A stretch of DNA of 7,291 nt. Source: an uncultured Porphyromonadaceae bacterium. GTDB lineage: Bacteria > Bacteroidota > Bacteroidia > Bacteroidales > Muribaculaceae. Positions 4,546 through 7,291 of the stretch are shown piece by piece (within the stretch, counting starts at the first letter, position 1; each line of letters starts with the position of its first letter). The DNA lies in contig USKE01000112.1 of the NCBI GenBank assembly GCA_900555165.1, positions 1 to 7,291 of the forward strand, read 5' to 3'. Made by a program: the position numbers and the translations under genes. The notes under the pieces are model-generated. The model saw only the letters and a list, made by a program, of their open reading frames with translations. It ran no database searches and was not told the DNA's origin.

Positions 4546-7044
4546 ATGAAAGTCTTCCATACCATCGCATTGCTTACAGCCCTGCTCACCCAGGCCGCAA
4601 CGGCACTCGGTGCCGGGTTCAAAGTTTCGGGCCGGGTGGCCGACAAGTCGGGCCAGCCTGAGATGTACGCCACAGTGAGGGTGTTCACCCCTGCCGACAC
4701 GGTGAAACCCGCGGCCTACTGCGCCACCGACACAGCCGGCGCGTTCTCGCTCGCGCTCCCCGCCGCCGGAAAATATGACCTGACCGTGGCCGCAACAGGC
4801 CGCGAGCCGCTGAAAAAGCCGTTCGAGGTATCTGCCGCCGCGCCGCACGCCGACCTGGGCACCATTACCCTGGGCGACGGCAACGTGAACCTCGACGAGG
4901 TCACCGTGACGGCCATGCGCCCGCTGGTGAAACGCGACATCGACCGCCTGACCTACGACGTCAAGGCCGACCCCGAGGCCGGGGCATCGAACCTGCGCGA
5001 CATACTGCGCAAGGTGCCGATGCTCACCGTCGACGCCGACGGCACCATACGCATCAACGGCCAGACGAACTTCAAAATCTACAAGAACGGACGCCCCAAC
5101 AACGCATACTCGAACAACGCCAAGGAGCTGTTCGCGGCCATACCCGCATCGAGCATAAAAAAAATCGAGGTGATAACCGCCCCGGGGGTGCGCGACGACG
5201 CCGAAGGGGGTTCGACCATCCTCAACATCGTCACCGACTCGCAGACAGCGGTGAAAGGGGTGCTGGGGCAGATCGGAGCCAGCTACTATTCGGCATCGTC
5301 AGCGCCTATACTCAACGGCTACCTCACCTCGCAGATCGATCGCGTCACATTCAATTTCTACGGCAACTACGGCTACCATCCGCGCTCGCGCGCCACCAAG
5401 GGGCATGAGGAGACCGACCTGGTCTATACCGAAAGCGGCAACCGCATGCACTCTACCTCTGAATACTCGTCGGTGACCCAGAACGGATTCTACGGCGTGG
5501 AGGCGTCGTGGGAACCCGACACCCTGCGCCTGCTCACTCTTGAGGCCTCGGGGTGGAACTACAGCCTCTCTGACGCCAGACAGCGCGACACATCCACGCT
5601 CACCGCAGCCGACGGCTCAGTGCTGCAGCAGTACACCATGATTCCAGACCCGAAAATCAGGAACAGCCGGTTCGTCTTCGACGGCGCGGTGAACTACCAG
5701 CGCATGACCCGCCGCCCCGACGAGGCCATCACCCTGAGCTACAACATCTCGGCATCGAGCAGCGACAACCTGCACCACAACCGCTACACCGACCTCACGG
5801 GGTGGACGCTCCCCTACACCGAGACCGTGACGTCAGGCCGCACATATTATACCGAACAGACCGTGCAGGCCGACTGGACCCGTCCCTACTTTACGAAACT
5901 GACCCTCGACATGGGCGCCAAGGCCATATTCCGCCGCAACCACGCCATATCGTGGAGCGAGTATGTCGACGCCTACAGGACTTCTGACGACTTCATCCAC
6001 CACACCACGGTGAGCGGCGCCTACGCCGACCTGCGCGGCAAGTTCGGCAAATGGATGGTGCGCGGCGGCGTGCGCTACGAATACTCGTACCTCTCGGCGA
6101 AATTCCTTGACCGCACCGGCTACGGCGACGAGGAGCGCCCCGACTTCCACCGCAGCATAAACGACTGGGTACCCACAGCCTCGGTGATGTTCACCCCCAG
6201 TGACGCCCATTCGCTGAAGGCGTCGTACCAGCGTTCGATCCGGCGCCCCGGCATATCATACCTCAACCCCGCCGTCTCTGTCGGGCCGCAAACCGTCAGC
6301 TACGGCAATCCCGACCTGGAAAGCTCGGCCTACAACAGCCTCAACCTCGAATACCAGTACATGGGGTCGAAGATCAACTGCATGCTTTACGTGAGCTACG
6401 ACTTCAACAACAACGGCATCGGCCCGGTGCAGTGGGTCGGCGCCGACGGGCAGACGCGCTACTCTACATACGCCAACGTGGGCAAGACCCGAGAACTTAC
6501 CATATCGCCCTGGGTCGGCGGCATGCTCGGCGACAAGACACGCATCAACTTCGGATTCAACGTGGGGTATGAGCGTCACGAACAGCCCACGCCCGTCGCG
6601 GGTGATGCTGTGATGGTCACCGTCTCAGGCTCGCGCTGGTGGTGCAACCCCTACTGGTACATCCAGCAGCAGCTGCCCTGGAAACTGTCGCTAAGTTTTA
6701 ACGGCAGCTATTGGTCAGGCACCCAGCAGGACGCCTACACATATTATTCACAGCCCTTCTGGGACTGTATGTACTACAGTTTCTCGCTGTCAAGAGGGTT
6801 CCTGAAGGATGACCGTCTGAACGTCAGGCTCACGGCCACAAACCCCTTCGGACCCACCGGCAATGAGTCATACAACCACATGACCACCCCCGAATACAGC
6901 CGCGTGCGCCACTCGTGGAACTCGGCGTCGCGGTCGTTCACCATAAATGTCTCATGGCGTTTCGGCTCGCTCAAGGCCAGCGTCCGCAAGGCCAACCGCA
7001 CCATCTCGAACGATGACGTCATGGGCGCCGCCAACGCAAAATAA
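4546..7044 (+). CDS. TonB-dependent-receptor-like outer-membrane beta-barrel protein
   Basis: The product is an 832-residue outer-membrane protein of the Bacteroidota 'outer membrane beta-barrel' receptor group (carboxypeptidase-regulatory-like domain, plug, large barrel), which is separate from SusC. A signal peptide (residues 1-23, MKVFHTIALLTALLTQAATA followed by LGA) leads into the regulatory-like Ig fold (about 25-110), a linker with NLDEVTVTA (115-123), and a plug-like domain (about 125-230) containing DILRKVPMLTVDADGTIRING and IKKIEVITAPGVRDDAEGGS. The rest is amphipathic, Tyr/Trp/Ser/Asn-rich beta strand (about 235-805). The tail, FGSLKASVRKANRTISNDDV, matches the family's usual post-barrel ending. 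The start is set at ATG 4546: an in-frame ATG at 4441 would add 35 polar residues and lie inside the REP element. The substrate cannot be read; no SusD-like partner is in view. It is divergent from the Crp/Fnr gene, a candidate regulator. No Shine-Dalgarno is present. Confidence 0.92.
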   Translation: MKVFHTIALLTALLTQAATALGAGFKVSGRVADKSGQPEMYATVRVFTPADTVKPAAYCATDTAGAFSLALPAAGKYDLTVAATGREPLKKPFEVSAAAPHADLGTITLGDGNVNLDEVTVTAMRPLVKRDIDRLTYDVKADPEAGASNLRDILRKVPMLTVDADGTIRINGQTNFKIYKNGRPNNAYSNNAKELFAAIPASSIKKIEVITAPGVRDDAEGGSTILNIVTDSQTAVKGVLGQIGASYYSASSAPILNGYLTSQIDRVTFNFYGNYGYHPRSRATKGHEETDLVYTESGNRMHSTSEYSSVTQNGFYGVEASWEPDTLRLLTLEASGWNYSLSDARQRDTSTLTAADGSVLQQYTMIPDPKIRNSRFVFDGAVNYQRMTRRPDEAITLSYNISASSSDNLHHNRYTDLTGWTLPYTETVTSGRTYYTEQTVQADWTRPYFTKLTLDMGAKAIFRRNHAISWSEYVDAYRTSDDFIHHTTVSGAYADLRGKFGKWMVRGGVRYEYSYLSAKFLDRTGYGDEERPDFHRSINDWVPTASVMFTPSDAHSLKASYQRSIRRPGISYLNPAVSVGPQTVSYGNPDLESSAYNSLNLEYQYMGSKINCMLYVSYDFNNNGIGPVQWVGADGQTRYSTYANVGKTRELTISPWVGGMLGDKTRINFGFNVGYERHEQPTPVAGDAVMVTVSGSRWWCNPYWYIQQQLPWKLSLSFNGSYWSGTQQDAYTYYSQPFWDCMYYSFSLSRGFLKDDRLNVRLTATNPFGPTGNESYNHMTTPEYSRVRHSWNSASRSFTINVSWRFGSLKASVRKANRTISNDDVMGAANAK

Positions 7045-7123
7045 CGCGCACATCAGTCGGCATAAACAGACAATCCAAAACAGGCAGACATACACCGACA
7101 TAAAATACATATCACTCAAGACA

Positions 7124-7159
7124 GCATGCGCCGGACTCCGCGAGGAACCCGGCGCATGC
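7124..7159 (+). terminator. GNRA-capped GC hairpin after the outer-membrane protein gene
   Basis: GCATGCGCCGG (7124-7134) pairs perfectly with CCGGCGCATGC (7149-7159). Inside it, an AC/AC internal loop leads to TCC-GCGA-GGA, giving a GNRA-type tetraloop. It begins 80 nt after the stop codon. No U-tract follows on the plus strand, so it is a terminator or 3'-end stabiliser by position and strength rather than by a full signature. Confidence 0.6.
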
Positions 7160-7204
7160 CATATCAATGGGAAAACATGTCAGAATGTATTATGTACGGG
7201 TATT

Positions 7205-7263
7205 CATTGTAGGGTCGCTACACAATGCTATTAACATAACAGACGTGGGCGTCTGAAAGACGC
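7205..7263. repeat. REP-like hairpin followed by two mutually exclusive hairpins
   Basis: CATTGTAG (7205-7212) pairs with CTAC and AATG (7218-7221, 7224-7227) across a 2-nt bulge. It begins with the same TTGTAGGG head as the element at 4404. After an AT-rich spacer come CAGACG-TGGG-CGTCTG (7240-7255) and GCGTCT-GAA-AGACGC (7249-7263), which share bases and cannot form together; the second is followed by TGATTTCTTC. No gene is recognised in 7160-7291. Confidence 0.55.
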
Positions 7264-7291
7264 TGATTTCTTCATAACCGGGTACGCCGCA

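Noticed and set aside
7190..7291. 33-codon minus-strand frame open from the right edge to TAA
   Set aside because: It is too short to judge and lies over REP-like and alternative hairpins; no recognisable protein end.

Overview
The window reads as a Bacteroidota chromosome fragment, most likely Bacteroidales, and its GC-rich coding sequence would suit a Muribaculaceae-type gut organism; that family-level guess is inference. The support is: no Shine-Dalgarno sequence before any of the three complete genes; several matches to the Bacteroidota promoter -7 element TAnnTTTG; an outer-membrane barrel protein with an N-terminal carboxypeptidase-regulatory-like domain and a plug; and a PiT phosphate permease fused to a PhoU-like domain. 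Genes are GC-rich and the intergenic DNA is visibly more AT-rich.

Layout. (1) 2-217 (+): the last 71 codons of a PhoR-like sensor histidine kinase, cut by the left edge. (2) 218-493: a large inverted array of 9-nt tandem repeats, then a short promoter region. (3) 494-2779 (+): a 761-residue PiT-family phosphate transporter with a C-terminal PhoU-like domain. (4) 2780-3426: a long convergent intergenic region with at least three hairpins and several minus-strand promoter-like motifs, but no convincing gene. (5) 3427-4137 (-): a Crp/Fnr-family regulator whose -7 element sits almost on its start codon, inside a 6-6-6 dyad. (6) 4138-4545: a divergent control region with a dyad, a run of eight G, two -7 candidates and a REP/BIME-type pair of hairpins. 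(7) 4546-7044 (+): an 832-residue TonB-dependent-receptor-like outer-membrane protein. (8) 7045-7291: a strong GNRA-capped hairpin, then a cluster of REP-like and mutually exclusive hairpins at the right edge.

How the parts may work together: the kinase and the phosphate permease form a plausible phosphate-sensing and uptake pair on one strand. The Crp/Fnr protein looks self-regulated and is divergent from the outer-membrane protein, so it is a candidate regulator of it, but no ligand or signal can be read from the sequence. I see no clear new multi-gene system. The unusual content is non-coding: several classes of inverted repeat and hairpin occupy most of the intergenic DNA.
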